Source of the DNA: Maribellus maritimus
GTDB lineage: Bacteria; Bacteroidota; Bacteroidia; Bacteroidales; Prolixibacteraceae
Assembly (NCBI RefSeq): GCF_022267315.1
Contig: NZ_JAIKLE010000011.1
Location: 1-64,000, forward strand
Direction of reading: 5' to 3'
DNA: 64,000 nucleotides
Part shown: piece after piece, positions 8,267-18,550 of the stretch
Layout: each line of letters begins with the position of its first letter
Position numbering within the stretch: the stretch's first letter is position 1
The notes under the pieces: model-generated
Seen by the model: the letters and a program-made list of their open reading frames with translations, nothing else
Told to the model about the DNA's origin: nothing
Database searches by the model: none
Translations under genes and position numbers: made by a program

Positions 8267-9634
8267 ATGAAAAATCTTGTTTTTTTATTTTTACTTGCTT
8301 TGGCACTTTTGAATTCATGTAATGTTCAGGAAAAGAAAGAAAAAAAGCAGCCTAATTTTATTGTCTTTATTGCCGATGACGCAGCCTGGAATGAATGTGC
8401 TGCTTATGGCAACAAAGTTATTCGAACGCCAAATATAAACAAGCTGGCTGAGGAAGGACTGGTTTTCGACAATGCCTTTTTAACGGCCAGTTCGTGCAGT
8501 CCAAGCAGATGCAGTATCCTTACCGGACGTTATCCGCACAGTACCGGAGCGCCTGAATTACATATGCCCTTACCTCATAACCAGGTATTGTTTGCCGGAG
8601 AGTTACAAAAAGCCGGATATTATACAGCCGTTGCCGGGAAATATCATATCGGAGATCCACGTCCGGAGTTTGACACAATATACGGAGGCTCGCCAAGTGG
8701 CTGTGAATTCTGGGTTGAAGCAATGGAAAACAGGCCAAAAGAAAAACCTTTCTTTATGTGGATGGCGGCCATGGATCCACATCGTCCTTATAAAACAAAT
8801 ACCATTGCCAAACCACATGATCCTGCTAAAGTTATTGTGCCACCTTATTTGCCTGACAACGATTCTACCAGAAAAGACCTGGCCTTGTACTACGACGAGA
8901 TATCGCGTTTGGACAGTTATTTGGGAAAAGTATTGCAGGTTTTAAAAGATCAGGGCGAGGACGAAAATACTTTGATTATTTATATGACCGACAATGGAAG
9001 GCCTTTTCCACGAGCAAAAACCAGGCTCTACGACAGTGGTATAAAAACACCTTTTATTGTTCGTTGGCCGGCTAAAATTAAAAAGGGACGCACCAATGCC
9101 CTGATAAGTTCGATCGATATTGCTCCAACTTTTTGTGAATTGGCTGGATTAAATAGTTCTCCTACTTTCCAGGGAGTTTCTTTTGTTCCTGTTCTGAACG
9201 ATTATTCAGCAACAGTCAGAGACCACATCGCAGGAGAACATAACTGGCATGATTATCAGTCATTTGAGCGGGCAATACGGAATACAAATTTTCTTTATAT
9301 TCGTAATACGTTTCCTGAGCTTAATGCGTCGCCACCGGCTGATGCAGTTGGTAGTTTAACTTACCAGGAAATGATAAAAATGTACAATGCTGGCAAATTA
9401 AATGAAAATCAGCTTGACTGTTTTATCGCACCACGGCAGGTTGAAGAATTGTACGATGTGGTTAAAGATCCGTATCAGTTTAATAATCTTGCTAAAAGTC
9501 CGGAATACGAAAAAACGTTAACCGAAATGAGAAACAAACTGGATGATTGGATAATTCAGTACAACGATACCATTCCTGAAAATCCTACACCAGATAAATT
9601 TGACCGGTGGACAGGGAAAAGGCTATTGAAATAA
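8267..9634 (+). CDS. lipoprotein sulfatase (S1 formylglycine type)
   Basis: S1 sulfatases hydrolyse sulfate esters or sulfamates, usually of polysaccharides. The 455-residue protein carries a lipobox (LLNSC, Cys18), metal-binding IADD (Asp37, Asp38) and the modification site CSPSR (Cys77 to Arg81), which is the Cys type converted to formylglycine. GKYHIGDPRPEFD and YMTDNGRPFPRAK supply further active-site residues, and the overall look is closest to heparan N-sulfatase-like members, though the substrate is a guess. No maturase or SusCD pair is nearby, so activation must come from elsewhere in the genome. It starts 55 bp after recN. Confidence 0.9.
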   Translation: MKNLVFLFLLALALLNSCNVQEKKEKKQPNFIVFIADDAAWNECAAYGNKVIRTPNINKLAEEGLVFDNAFLTASSCSPSRCSILTGRYPHSTGAPELHMPLPHNQVLFAGELQKAGYYTAVAGKYHIGDPRPEFDTIYGGSPSGCEFWVEAMENRPKEKPFFMWMAAMDPHRPYKTNTIAKPHDPAKVIVPPYLPDNDSTRKDLALYYDEISRLDSYLGKVLQVLKDQGEDENTLIIYMTDNGRPFPRAKTRLYDSGIKTPFIVRWPAKIKKGRTNALISSIDIAPTFCELAGLNSSPTFQGVSFVPVLNDYSATVRDHIAGEHNWHDYQSFERAIRNTNFLYIRNTFPELNASPPADAVGSLTYQEMIKMYNAGKLNENQLDCFIAPRQVEELYDVVKDPYQFNNLAKSPEYEKTLTEMRNKLDDWIIQYNDTIPENPTPDKFDRWTGKRLLK

Positions 9635-9756
9635 TTATGATAAATATGATAAACATTAAAAATTGTTGTACTGTTGCGACAATTCAGAATTAAATATTTG
9701 TTTGAAATAATTAACAGAAAAACTTTTTTAGGGAGGGATTTTGTATTTATAGGTGT

Positions 9757-9791
9757 GCGGCTGGTGTGTGTTGGAAATATGCGACAGCCGC
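9757..9791. repeat. GC-rich inverted repeat
   Basis: GCGGCTG (9757-9763) and CAGCCGC (9785-9791) form a 7-bp stem with a 21-base loop in an AT-rich gap. No T run follows on either side, so it is not an obvious terminator. Confidence 0.4.
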
Positions 9792-9811
9792 GGCTATTTA
9801 ATATAGTGTCG

Positions 9812-9992
9812 AATTATAGGACGAACACTTCAAAAGAAATACCGAATTAACTTTTACATAAAATCTTTAACGTTATCGGACTGCGTCGCGATAACTGATT
9901 CTATGTAAACCACGCTCAGCCGCGTGGACGTAATTTCACAAGATTCTGCTAAGAACTCCTATTTTCAAAATTAATACGTTTGTCCTATAATT
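9812..9992 (+). ncRNA. candidate structured RNA of about 181 nt
   Basis: The ends form a 15-bp stem (9812-9826 with 9978-9992) with one G-U pair when read on the plus strand. Inside are a 12-bp stem with one mismatch (9853-9865 with 9897-9909) capped by a 7-bp hairpin (9872-9878 with 9889-9895), and beside it a 6-bp GC hairpin (9910-9915 with 9922-9927). Length and a long closing stem resemble 6S RNA, but I could not match a conserved sequence. The same end repeats could instead be the termini of a miniature transposon. No protein-coding frame explains the segment. The strand is tentative. Confidence 0.4.
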
Positions 9993-10020
9993 GATATTAT
10001 GATAAATAATATATGTTTTG

Positions 10021-10047
10021 AAAAAGGAGAGTTTCAGCTCTCCTTTA
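10021..10047 (-). terminator. terminator of the TPR gene
   Basis: On the minus strand GGAGAG pairs with CTCTCC around a 6-base loop, followed by TTTTTC. It lies about 10 bp past the stop of the TPR gene. Confidence 0.7.
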
Positions 10048-10056
10048 ACGATATAA

Positions 10057-11235
10057 TTACTGTCCTAATTTTTCCAACATTTCGTTGTACTTATCCATCT
10101 GTTTCATCCGGTAATACAAATTCTTTAACGATTCCAGTGTCATTAGATCATCTGGTTTTAATTCATTACATTTTTCCATATATGGTAAAGCTTTTTCCCA
10201 CCAGACATCAGCTTTTTTGGTTTCCTCCAAATATCTTTCATTTTCATTTGCTGGAACTGAATTGGCAACCTCAATCTGCTGAACACCTTTATTATAGTAC
10301 AATGCACCTAAATTATAATATGCACCGTAGTTTTCAGGATCAACTTCTATTGCTTTTTCATATGACTCAATTGCTTTTTCGTCATTTTCAAGCTTTTCAA
10401 ATAAAGTTCCCTGAGCAAAATAAAATGTTGCATTATCCGGATCTTGTTCAATCGCCATTTCCAGATATTTCATTGCATCTTCCGTTTTATCCTGATCCAG
10501 ATAAATCTGAATCATACTGGTAAGTACATTGTTATCATCCGGATATTTTTCAAAACCTTCCTGTAAAATTTCCAAGGCCCCCAAAGTATCCTTTTTCATC
10601 TGATAAGCGCTTGCAATTAAACTGTAAGTTCTGGCTCCGTTATAACCATACTCAGCTGCTTCTTTATAATATTTAATAGCCTTGTCATATTGCTGCGCAT
10701 TGTATGCAGCCAAACCTGTATTGTAAACAATAACAGTATCTATTGTTTCAGGGTTATCTCCTTTAATCAAAGGCATACTATTTATTGCCAAAATTTGTTC
10801 AAAAGCATTCAAGGCTTTTTCATAATCTTCACTATTAAAACCTTCAACAGCCTGATTCGTAAGATCGTTGGTTAGCAACGTAAGTTTAATTTTCAAACCA
10901 TTGCTGAACCTTCCTTTTTCGTCAAGCTCCAATGCTTTTTTGTACGACTCGAAAGCAGTAGCCAGCGGATTTTCTGCCAGTTTTTTTACATTTTCGTCCT
11001 CCGATTGATATATTGCCTGGTATATTTCTCCTCTAACTTCCCATGTTTTAGGCCAGTCGATAGTTTTCTCCGATTTGTCGTTCGACGGATCTATCGTTTC
11101 CTTTATGGCTTCTAATGCTTTTTCTAAATTACCAGAGTCCTTGAAATTTTGGGCACTGGTCACTTTTCCTTTTTGTGCAAAGCTTACACTGGCAGCAAAA
11201 ATAAAAGTTAGTAGAATTATTGTTCTTTTCATCAC
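10057..11235 (-). CDS. secreted tetratricopeptide repeat protein
   Basis: The 392-residue product has a signal peptide (MMKRTIILLTFIFAASVSFAQ) and at least seven TPR units, for example EDAMKYLEMAIEQDPDNATFYFAQGTLFEKL and KAIESYEKAIEVDPENYGAYYNLGALYYNKG. TPR solenoids bind other proteins; no enzymatic motif is present. It is likely periplasmic. A good promoter precedes it and a hairpin terminator follows, so it is probably a single-gene unit. A precise function cannot be read. Confidence 0.85.
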   Translation of the reverse strand: MMKRTIILLTFIFAASVSFAQKGKVTSAQNFKDSGNLEKALEAIKETIDPSNDKSEKTIDWPKTWEVRGEIYQAIYQSEDENVKKLAENPLATAFESYKKALELDEKGRFSNGLKIKLTLLTNDLTNQAVEGFNSEDYEKALNAFEQILAINSMPLIKGDNPETIDTVIVYNTGLAAYNAQQYDKAIKYYKEAAEYGYNGARTYSLIASAYQMKKDTLGALEILQEGFEKYPDDNNVLTSMIQIYLDQDKTEDAMKYLEMAIEQDPDNATFYFAQGTLFEKLENDEKAIESYEKAIEVDPENYGAYYNLGALYYNKGVQQIEVANSVPANENERYLEETKKADVWWEKALPYMEKCNELKPDDLMTLESLKNLYYRMKQMDKYNEMLEKLGQ

Positions 11236-11272
11236 CTAAATTTTTATTGTTTTAATTTAAATTAATCTTTTA

Positions 11273-11303
11273 CAAAAATATATGAATAATAAAATTAATC
11301 AAA
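11273..11303 (-). promoter_or_regulatory. promoter of the TPR gene
   Basis: On the minus strand TTTG (11300-11303), a 19-bp spacer and TATTTTTG (11273-11280) match the Bacteroidota -33/-7 promoter pattern, about 38 bp before the ATG. Confidence 0.6.
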
Positions 11304-11340
11304 CTTAACGTTTTATTCTCAATAATTTATTTTCTTACTG

Positions 11341-13848
11341 TTAAGAATCAATCCCTTCACTATTTTCCTGATTGTTTTCAATTTCACTATCGTTTTCAAC
11401 TTCAGCCTCTTCCTCTATAGTTACTCTTGCAACAGAAGCAATCCTGTCGTCATTTTTCAAATTTATCACCCTCACTCCCTGCGTTGCCCTTCCTAAAACA
11501 GAAATAGAGCTTACAGCCAACCGTATGGTTAATCCATGTTGCGTAATGATCATCAAATCGTTATCGTTTGACACACTTTTAATTGTAATTAAATCACCGG
11601 TTTTTTCAGTAATATTTATTGTTTTAACACCTTTTCCTCCACGATTCGTGATTCTGTAATCATCAATTTTAGAACGTTTTCCATATCCGTTTTCCGAAAT
11701 AACAAGGATATCTTCATTGCCATTATTTACACAAACCATGCCAATCACCTCGTCGTTCGGATTCCCGAGCGTAATACCTCTTACTCCAGAAGCCGTTCTT
11801 CCAATAGCACGGACAATACTTTCATTAAAACGGATAGCTTTACCCGAACGTACTGCAAGCATTATTTCACTTTCTCCGTTAGTAAGACGGGCTTCAAGCA
11901 ACTGGTCGCCGTCTTTAATAGTAATGGCATTAACACCGTTTTGTCTTGGGCGGGAGTATGCTTCGAGCGTTGTTTTCTTAATTATCCCCTTTTTCGTTGC
12001 CAGAATTATATAATTATTATTAATAAACTCTGAATCAGCTAAAGTTTTAACTTTTATGAAAGTCAATACTTTATCATCGGGTTCAATATTTAGTATATTT
12101 TGGATTGCACGTCCTTTTGAAGATCGGGTTCCTTCGGGAATTTGATACACTTTAAGCCAGTAGCATTTTCCTTTTTCGGTAAAAAGCAACAAGGTATTAT
12201 GCATTGATGCAATAAAAATGTGTTCAAGGAAATCTTCATCGCGTGTAGAGCCTCCCTTGGAGCCAACTCCTCCCCTTCCCTGTGTCCGGAATTCAGTTAA
12301 CGGTGTACGTTTAATATATCCCAGGTGCGAAATGGTAATAACCATATCATCGTCTGCATAAAAATCTTCGGGATTGAACTCTTCGGCATTTGGAACTACT
12401 TCTGTGCGTCTTTCATCTCCGTATTTCTTTTTTATTTCAAGCAATTCTTCTTTGATAATATCCATACGCAGCGATTTATCAGCAAGAATTTGTTTGAGAT
12501 GTTCGATTTGCTTCATGATATCTTCATATTCCGCACGGAGCTTATCCTGTTCCAGACCCGTTAATTGTCTCAATCGCATATCAACAATTGCACGTGCCTG
12601 AATTTCAGTTAACTCAAACTTCTCCATTAATCTTTCCCTTGCTTCGTCGGGTGTTGCTGAAGACCGGATGATGGCGATAACTTCATCAATATTGTCACTG
12701 GCAATAATTAATCCCTGCAAAATATGCGCACGTTTTTCAGCTTGGTCCAGTTCATACTGTGTGCGTCTGACAACAATCTCGTGGCGATGCTCCACAAAAT
12801 GAAAAATTAAGTCTTTTATGTTTAGCATCTTTGGCCGGCCATTTACCAAGGCAATGTTGTTTACATTAAACGATGTTTGTAATTGTGTGTATTTATACAA
12901 TTTATTTAATACCACATTACTCATCGCGTCGCGCTTGATATCATAAACAACGCGCATACCTTCTCTGCCGGACTCATCATTAACATTTGAAATCCCCTCT
13001 ATTTTCTTTTCGTTCACCAAATCAGCTGTTTTCTGAATCATCTCAGCGCGGTTAACAAGATATGGAATTTCTGTAACGATTATCTTTTCGCGGCCGTTTT
13101 CATTTTCAATATGTGCTTTCCCGCGGATTACAATCCGACCTCTTCCGGTTTCATACGATTCTTTTACTCCCTGATAGCCGTAAATTATTCCACCTGTTGG
13201 AAAATCTGGTGCCTTAATAATTTCGATTATTTCGTCAATTGTAATTTCATTGTTTTCTATAAATGCAATTGTAGCATCAATCGTATCTGAAAGATTATGA
13301 GGCGGCATGTTTGTTGCCATCCCAACAGCAATTCCTGATGCACCATTAACAATAAGTTGCGGAATCCGGGTAGGTAAAACAGTAGGTTCATTTAACGATT
13401 CATCAAAGTTAGGTTGAAAGTCCACTGTATTTTTATCCAAATCAGCCAATGTTTCTTCAGCAATTCTCGCCATTCTTGCTTCGGTATAACGCATCGCTGC
13501 CGGACTGTCACCATCAACAGAACCAAAGTTTCCCTGGCCATCAATCAGGGGATATCTCAGCGACCAGTGCTGAGCCATACGTACCATTGTAAAATATACA
13601 GAAGAATCACCATGAGGGTGATATTTCCCAAGAACTTCTCCAACAATTCTGGCAGATTTTTTATATGGACGATTGGAAAGTATTCCCAAATCATTCATTC
13701 CGTATAATACTCTTCGATGAACCGGTTTAAATCCATCCCTCACATCGGGTAACGCTCTTGAAACAATAACCGACATTGAATAATCAATATAGGCAGACTT
13801 CATCTGCTCTTCTATGTTTATTCTGATAATCTTTTCACCTTCAATCAT
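11341..13848 (-). CDS. gyrA: DNA gyrase subunit A
   Basis: GyrA breaks and rejoins DNA in the A2B2 gyrase that introduces negative supercoils. The 835-residue protein has the catalytic Tyr121 in [10 protein letters not shown], the breakage-reunion domain to about residue 500, and the six C-terminal blades with the GyrA box-like [11 protein letters not shown]. In the quinolone region [17 protein letters not shown], Ser82 is the usual Ser, while Phe86 stands where E. coli has Asp87. The acidic tail is typical of Bacteroidota. The start is supported by an unusually strong Shine-Dalgarno, AAGGAGAT, 5 bp upstream. It is divergent from clpC. Confidence 0.97.
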   Translation of the reverse strand: MIEGEKIIRINIEEQMKSAYIDYSMSVIVSRALPDVRDGFKPVHRRVLYGMNDLGILSNRPYKKSARIVGEVLGKYHPHGDSSVYFTMVRMAQHWSLRYPLIDGQGNFGSVDGDSPAAMRYTEARMARIAEETLADLDKNTVDFQPNFDESLNEPTVLPTRIPQLIVNGASGIAVGMATNMPPHNLSDTIDATIAFIENNEITIDEIIEIIKAPDFPTGGIIYGYQGVKESYETGRGRIVIRGKAHIENENGREKIIVTEIPYLVNRAEMIQKTADLVNEKKIEGISNVNDESGREGMRVVYDIKRDAMSNVVLNKLYKYTQLQTSFNVNNIALVNGRPKMLNIKDLIFHFVEHRHEIVVRRTQYELDQAEKRAHILQGLIIASDNIDEVIAIIRSSATPDEARERLMEKFELTEIQARAIVDMRLRQLTGLEQDKLRAEYEDIMKQIEHLKQILADKSLRMDIIKEELLEIKKKYGDERRTEVVPNAEEFNPEDFYADDDMVITISHLGYIKRTPLTEFRTQGRGGVGSKGGSTRDEDFLEHIFIASMHNTLLLFTEKGKCYWLKVYQIPEGTRSSKGRAIQNILNIEPDDKVLTFIKVKTLADSEFINNNYIILATKKGIIKKTTLEAYSRPRQNGVNAITIKDGDQLLEARLTNGESEIMLAVRSGKAIRFNESIVRAIGRTASGVRGITLGNPNDEVIGMVCVNNGNEDILVISENGYGKRSKIDDYRITNRGGKGVKTINITEKTGDLITIKSVSNDNDLMIITQHGLTIRLAVSSISVLGRATQGVRVINLKNDDRIASVARVTIEEEAEVENDSEIENNQENSEGIDS

Positions 13849-13852
13849 TTAT

Positions 13853-13860
13853 ATCTCCTT
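13853..13860 (-). promoter_or_regulatory. strong Shine-Dalgarno of gyrA
   Basis: AAGGAGAT on the minus strand lies 5 bp before the gyrA ATG. Such a full match to the 16S tail is uncommon next to the other genes of this window and fixes the start. Confidence 0.7.
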
Positions 13861-13893
13861 TCAAAATAAATTACCAATAATTTAAAAGCCCCA

Positions 13894-13901
13894 CAAAAAT
13901 A
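13894..13901 (-). promoter_or_regulatory. gyrA -7 box (TATTTTTG)
   Basis: TATTTTTG on the minus strand, about 45 bp upstream of the gyrA ATG, matches TAnnTTTG. Confidence 0.5.
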
Positions 13902-14029
13902 GTAAAAATCCACGGTATTCAGGCGTTTTTACTGCTGTTTTGGTGGATAGTAACAAGAAGATATCAACAATTTAACTGTCAATAATTCAGCATTTCAATA
14001 TTAGATTTAATAACTTATGACATTATCGC

Positions 14030-14037
14030 TAACTTTG
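14030..14037 (+). promoter_or_regulatory. clpC -7 box (TAACTTTG)
   Basis: TAACTTTG matches TAnnTTTG and would give a leader of about 70 nt before clpC. No CtsR-type or CIRCE-type repeat was recognised in the leader. Confidence 0.5.
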
Positions 14038-14113
14038 CGGTTGAATTTTCAGTATTTTAGTAAATCAACATTTGGGAACAATTGTTGTTGATTAAATAAA
14101 AAATGATATTTGT

Positions 14114-16636
14114 ATGGATTCACAATTTTCACCAAGGATTAAAGATATAATTGGATACAGCAGAGAAGAAGCCATTCGCTTGGGAAACGATTATATTGGG
14201 CAGGAGCACTTGTTTCTTGGAATTTTAAGAGACGGAGAAGGCACGGCAACTGATATTTTAGTGAATTTGGGCGTTGATTTGGGAGAGATAAAACAACTAA
14301 TTGAGAAAAAAATACGGTCTGATAAAGAAATTAATCAGAAAGCAGATTTGGTTATGCTGAAATCGGCCGAAAAATCATTAAAACTCATTTATTTGGAGGC
14401 GCGCTCATTTAAAAGCACAACGGCTAACAGCGGGCACTTACTACTCGCCATTTTAAAAGATAGTGAGAATATTGTTACCCAATTGCTGGTTGAGTTTGGT
14501 ATCAATTATTACATCGTAAAATCACAGTTGCAGGACTACAAAGGGCCGATTGCAAAATCGGATTTTCCTGAAAGTGATGATGATGATGCAAATGAGCCAT
14601 TTTCAAAAGGTCCCGGAGGTTCCGGCGCAAAAAAGAGTACAACCTCAAAATCGGAAACACCTGTTTTAGATAATTTTGGTATTGATATTACCAAACTGGC
14701 GGAAGAAAACAATCTTGACCCAATTGTCGGGCGTGAAAGAGAAATTGAGCGTCTGGCCCAGATTCTGAGCCGGAGAAAAAAGAATAACCCTATTCTTATC
14801 GGAGAACCAGGTGTAGGAAAATCTGCAATTGCAGAGGGATTGGCATTGCGTATTATAAGTAAAAAAGTTTCACGAATACTATTTGATAAAAGAGTAGTGA
14901 GTTTGGATATCGCTTCAATTGTTGCGGGAACAAAATACAGGGGACAGTTTGAGGAAAGAATGAAAGCGATTTTAAACGAATTGACAAAAGTAAACAACGT
15001 AATTCTTTTTATCGATGAAATTCATACGATAGTAGGAGCCGGCGGTGCAACAGGTTCTCTTGATGCTGCCAATATGCTAAAACCGGCACTGGCACGCGGC
15101 GATATCCAATGTATTGGGGCAACAACGCTCGATGAGTACCGTCAACACATTGAAAAAGACGGTGCACTTGAACGCCGTTTCCAAAAAGTAATGGTTGAAC
15201 CTACGTCGATGGAGGAAACCATCGAGATATTGAATAACATAAAAGGCAGATATGAAGATCACCACAATGTAAATTACACAGAGGAAGCATTGGATGCCTG
15301 TGTAAAACTTACTGCACGTTATATTTCCGACAGATATTTGCCCGACAAAGCCATTGATGCATTGGATGAAGCAGGCTCAAGGGTACATATTTCAAATATC
15401 AATGTTCCGGATAATATTCTGAAGCTGGAAGAAAAGATAGAAAAGATAAAAGAAGACAAAATATTGGCTGTAAAAAGTCAGAATTTTGAATTGGCTGCTG
15501 ACTTTAGAGATAAAGAAAAGAATTTCCTTCAGTTGCTTGAAAATGAAAAAGTAGCGTGGGAAAAAGAATTGGCAACACACCGCGAAACAGTTGACGAACA
15601 CAAAGTTGCTGAAGTAGTTGCAATGATGTCGGGTGTTCCTGTTCAACGAATTGCACAGGCGGAAGGCAAACGGCTAATGAACATGGAAGCCGATTTGAAA
15701 AACAGAGTTATCGGACAGGATGAAGCGATTCAAAAAATTGTTCGGGCTATTCAGCGAAACAGGGCTGGATTAAAAGATCCAAACCGCCCCATCGGTTCAT
15801 TTATCTTTTTGGGACCAACTGGCGTAGGAAAAACGCAGTTGGCAAAGGTACTAACTACCTATCTGTTCGACAGTATCGACTCACTGATTCGGATTGACAT
15901 GAGTGAATATATGGAGAAGTTTTCTGTATCCAGGATTGTTGGAGCGCCTCCGGGATACGTTGGGTACGAAGAAGGTGGTCAGCTAACTGAAAAAGTAAGA
16001 AGAAAACCTTATTCTGTTGTATTACTCGATGAAATTGAAAAAGCACATCCCGATGTATTTCATCTTTTACTTCAATTGCTTGATGAAGGAAGATTAACAG
16101 ACAGCTTAGGAAGAAGTGTTGATTTCAGAAATACAATTATTATAATGACTTCGAATATTGGTACAAGACAACTCAAAGACTTTGGCCGCGGGGTTGGTTT
16201 TTCCACAAACCAATCTGCTGAAAAAGACAATGAAAATGCGAAGTATATTATTCAGAAGGCATTAAAAAAGGCATTCGCGCCTGAATTTTTAAATCGAATA
16301 GATGATGTGATAATGTTCAACACCTTGGATAAGAAGCACATTCATAAAATTATCGATATTGAAATTAAAGATTTGTATAAACGTGTTGAATCGTTAAATT
16401 ATAAATTAAAAATTTCTCCTGCTGCCAAAGACTTTATTGCAGAAAAGGGATTTGATCCTCAATTTGGAGCGCGACCATTAAAAAGAGCAATCCAGAAATA
16501 TCTGGAAGATGAAATGGCGGAGATTATTATTAAGGCATCAATTACAGAAGGAGATACAATTTCTGTTGGTTTTGATAAAAAAAACGAGAAATTGCTGATG
16601 CGAATTTTATCAAACAAGAAGGAACTAAGTAAATAA
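14114..16636 (+). CDS. clpC: ATP-dependent Clp protease ATP-binding subunit ClpC
   Basis: ClpC is a Hsp100 unfoldase that feeds proteins to ClpP or resolves aggregates. The 840 residues comprise two Clp N repeats (about 1-150), a linker, AAA1 with Walker A GEPGVGKS, a short middle domain with a UVR-like segment ([17 protein letters not shown]), AAA2 with Walker A GPTGVGKT and Walker [13 protein letters not shown], and a C-terminal D2-small domain ([15 protein letters not shown]). The short middle domain separates ClpC from ClpB. It stands alone, divergent from gyrA, with its own terminator. Confidence 0.95.
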   Translation: MDSQFSPRIKDIIGYSREEAIRLGNDYIGQEHLFLGILRDGEGTATDILVNLGVDLGEIKQLIEKKIRSDKEINQKADLVMLKSAEKSLKLIYLEARSFKSTTANSGHLLLAILKDSENIVTQLLVEFGINYYIVKSQLQDYKGPIAKSDFPESDDDDANEPFSKGPGGSGAKKSTTSKSETPVLDNFGIDITKLAEENNLDPIVGREREIERLAQILSRRKKNNPILIGEPGVGKSAIAEGLALRIISKKVSRILFDKRVVSLDIASIVAGTKYRGQFEERMKAILNELTKVNNVILFIDEIHTIVGAGGATGSLDAANMLKPALARGDIQCIGATTLDEYRQHIEKDGALERRFQKVMVEPTSMEETIEILNNIKGRYEDHHNVNYTEEALDACVKLTARYISDRYLPDKAIDALDEAGSRVHISNINVPDNILKLEEKIEKIKEDKILAVKSQNFELAADFRDKEKNFLQLLENEKVAWEKELATHRETVDEHKVAEVVAMMSGVPVQRIAQAEGKRLMNMEADLKNRVIGQDEAIQKIVRAIQRNRAGLKDPNRPIGSFIFLGPTGVGKTQLAKVLTTYLFDSIDSLIRIDMSEYMEKFSVSRIVGAPPGYVGYEEGGQLTEKVRRKPYSVVLLDEIEKAHPDVFHLLLQLLDEGRLTDSLGRSVDFRNTIIIMTSNIGTRQLKDFGRGVGFSTNQSAEKDNENAKYIIQKALKKAFAPEFLNRIDDVIMFNTLDKKHIHKIIDIEIKDLYKRVESLNYKLKISPAAKDFIAEKGFDPQFGARPLKRAIQKYLEDEMAEIIIKASITEGDTISVGFDKKNEKLLMRILSNKKELSK

Positions 16637-16641
16637 TATAA

Positions 16642-16667
16642 AGGCCTGATTCTTCAGGTCTTTTTTT
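16642..16667 (+). terminator. clpC terminator
   Basis: AGGCCTGA (16642-16649) pairs with TCAGGTCT (16654-16661) around TTCT, followed by a T run. Confidence 0.8.
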
Positions 16668-16834
16668 ATTGCCTTTTTTATCGGAAACGGACAATACTTC
16701 AATTCTTTTTACCCAGGTCAAGTCGAAGTCCCTAAAACAATGTGGTTGACAATTCACAATATATTTTTTGCGCGTGAACTTTTGTTCCTATTAAAACATT
16801 ATAATCAAGAGAACATGTTGTTAAATCAATCAAA

Positions 16835-17311
16835 ATGAAGAAATTTGCGATCGAATTTAAATGGGGAATCATTTTTACCGTAGTTTCTTTACTCTGGATA
16901 GTTTTTGAAAGACTTTTAGGATGGCACAGTAGCCATATCGACAAACACGCCGTTTACACCAACTTTTTTGCGCTTCCTGCCATTTTGGTTTTTGTTTTTG
17001 CCTTGCTTGATAAACGAAAACATTTTTACAACAACAAAATGACCTGGATGCAGGGTTTTATTGCCGGATTGGTAGTTTCTATTTTTGTTGCTGTTTTAAG
17101 TCCTATGGCACAATTCATTACCATTGAATGGATTACACCGGATTTTTTCACAAATGCACGTGAATATGTAATTAGTGTCGGCAAAATGAGTGCTGAACAA
17201 GCTGCGGAATATTTCAATCTTACAAATTATATGATGCAAAGTGCATTCGGAGCTATTTTAATGGGGGCAATCACTTCAGCTATTGTGGCCTTGTTTGTGC
17301 GAAAAAAATAA
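16835..17311 (+). CDS. DUF4199 family membrane protein
   Basis: This 158-residue protein has four hydrophobic segments (about 8-28, 44-60, 72-92 and 130-153) and the DUF4199 features FEWKWGI-like start, NFFALPAILVFVFALLDKR and a final GAITSAIVALFVRKK. The function is unknown; it is an inner membrane protein. A TTGAC followed by TATTTTTTG (16746-16770) upstream is a plausible promoter. It lies 12 bp before the next gene, so the two may be co-transcribed. Confidence 0.8.
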   Translation: MKKFAIEFKWGIIFTVVSLLWIVFERLLGWHSSHIDKHAVYTNFFALPAILVFVFALLDKRKHFYNNKMTWMQGFIAGLVVSIFVAVLSPMAQFITIEWITPDFFTNAREYVISVGKMSAEQAAEYFNLTNYMMQSAFGAILMGAITSAIVALFVRKK

Positions 17312-17322
17312 ACTGATGCCTT

Positions 17323-17916
17323 ATGAAATACTATAAAACTGTTGATGAATATATTCTTAACACAGAGAATCGAAAAGAGATTCTGATAATTCTTCGCGAA
17401 ATCTTAAAAGGAACCGAGCTGAAAGAAACGATAAAATGGGGCTCTCCTGTTTACACTTTTAACGGCAAAAACGTAGTTGGAATTGGGGCCTTTAAATCCT
17501 ATGCAGGCATTTGGTTTTTTCAGGGAGCATTGTTAAAAAATGAAGAAGGTGTTTTGGTCAATGCGCAGGAAGGAACCACAAAGGCACTGAGACAGTGGAG
17601 ATTCTCTGACGTGAATGAAATTGATGAAAAACTGGTTTTAAAATATGTAAATGAAGCTATTGAAAATCAGAAAAAAGGTAAAGAAATAAAAGCTGACAGA
17701 AAAAAAACTCTTGTTATTCCTGATGAGTTAAAAGAAGCATTTTTGAAAAACAAAGAACTGGAAATAGCTTTTAACGAATTTACAACAGGTAAGAAGCGGG
17801 AGTTTGCTGATTATATCTCACAGGCAAAACAAGAGGCAACCCGCTTAAAAAGAGTCGAAAAGATAAGACCTTTAATTCTCAAGAATATTGGACTAAATGA
17901 CAAATACAGAAAATAA
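17323..17916 (+). CDS. YdeI/DUF1801 family protein
   Basis: The 197-residue cytosolic protein has an N-terminal DUF1801 domain (IKWGSPVYTFNGKNVVGIGAFKSYAGIWFF) and a C-terminal YdeI-type helical region (LVIPDELKEAFLKNKELEIAFNEFTTGKKREFADYISQAKQ). Members are linked to stress or peptide resistance in some bacteria, but no reaction is known. It follows the DUF4199 gene by 12 bp. Confidence 0.85.
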   Translation: MKYYKTVDEYILNTENRKEILIILREILKGTELKETIKWGSPVYTFNGKNVVGIGAFKSYAGIWFFQGALLKNEEGVLVNAQEGTTKALRQWRFSDVNEIDEKLVLKYVNEAIENQKKGKEIKADRKKTLVIPDELKEAFLKNKELEIAFNEFTTGKKREFADYISQAKQEATRLKRVEKIRPLILKNIGLNDKYRK

Positions 17917-17990
17917 TTTTGTTTAACTTGCGAGTAAAAAAATCTAAACAAATTTGATTTTGATTCTGTTTATTATCAAAATAAACGTCG

Positions 17991-18491
17991 ATGAATCAAA
18001 ATATAAAAATCGTTGCTCATTCCGGTATTTACACACTTCTTGCGGAACAAATACTAAACGTTTCTATTCAGGAAGCCTGGGAATTCTTTTCATCCCCAAA
18101 GAACTTATCAAAAATAACACCACCTCAAATGGGATTTTATATCACTTCTGAAGAATTGAAACAAATGTTTGCGGGGCAAATTATCACCTATCAAATCAGA
18201 GTTTTTCCTTTTTTGAAAACAAATTGGGTTACAGAAATAACACAAGTAAAAGAACAATCTTATTTTGTTGATGAACAACGTTTTGGCCCTTACAAAATGT
18301 GGCACCATGAGCATCATTTTTCTGAAACAGAAGAAGGTGTAAAAATGATTGACCGGGTTACGTATAAAATTCCATTTGGATTTATTGGAAAAATTGCTCA
18401 TTGCATTTTTATCAAAAGGAAACTAGAAGATATTTTTAGCTACAGAGCAAAAGTTCTGGACAGAAAATTTACTGTTATGAATTTTAAATGA
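17991..18491 (+). CDS. SRPBCC (START-like) family protein
   Basis: The 166-residue product fits the ligand-binding START/Bet v1 fold in its coenzyme Q-binding/cyclase-like branch. It has LNVSIQEAWEFFSSPKNLSKITPPQMGF at the N-terminus, TNWVTEITQV in the sheet and a long C-terminal helix ending in FSYRAKVLDRKF. The ligand is unknown. No enzyme partner is adjacent. Confidence 0.8.
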   Translation: MNQNIKIVAHSGIYTLLAEQILNVSIQEAWEFFSSPKNLSKITPPQMGFYITSEELKQMFAGQIITYQIRVFPFLKTNWVTEITQVKEQSYFVDEQRFGPYKMWHHEHHFSETEEGVKMIDRVTYKIPFGFIGKIAHCIFIKRKLEDIFSYRAKVLDRKFTVMNFK

Positions 18492-18550
18492 ATTTTTGCT
18501 TAAGTTTTAACATTCGCAAATAAACCCTATTTTCACAAGAAAAAAGAGAT

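Noticed and set aside
16675-16687. TTATCGGAAACGG as another att-like site
   Set aside because: Only about 9 bases match the core and no mobility genes are near.
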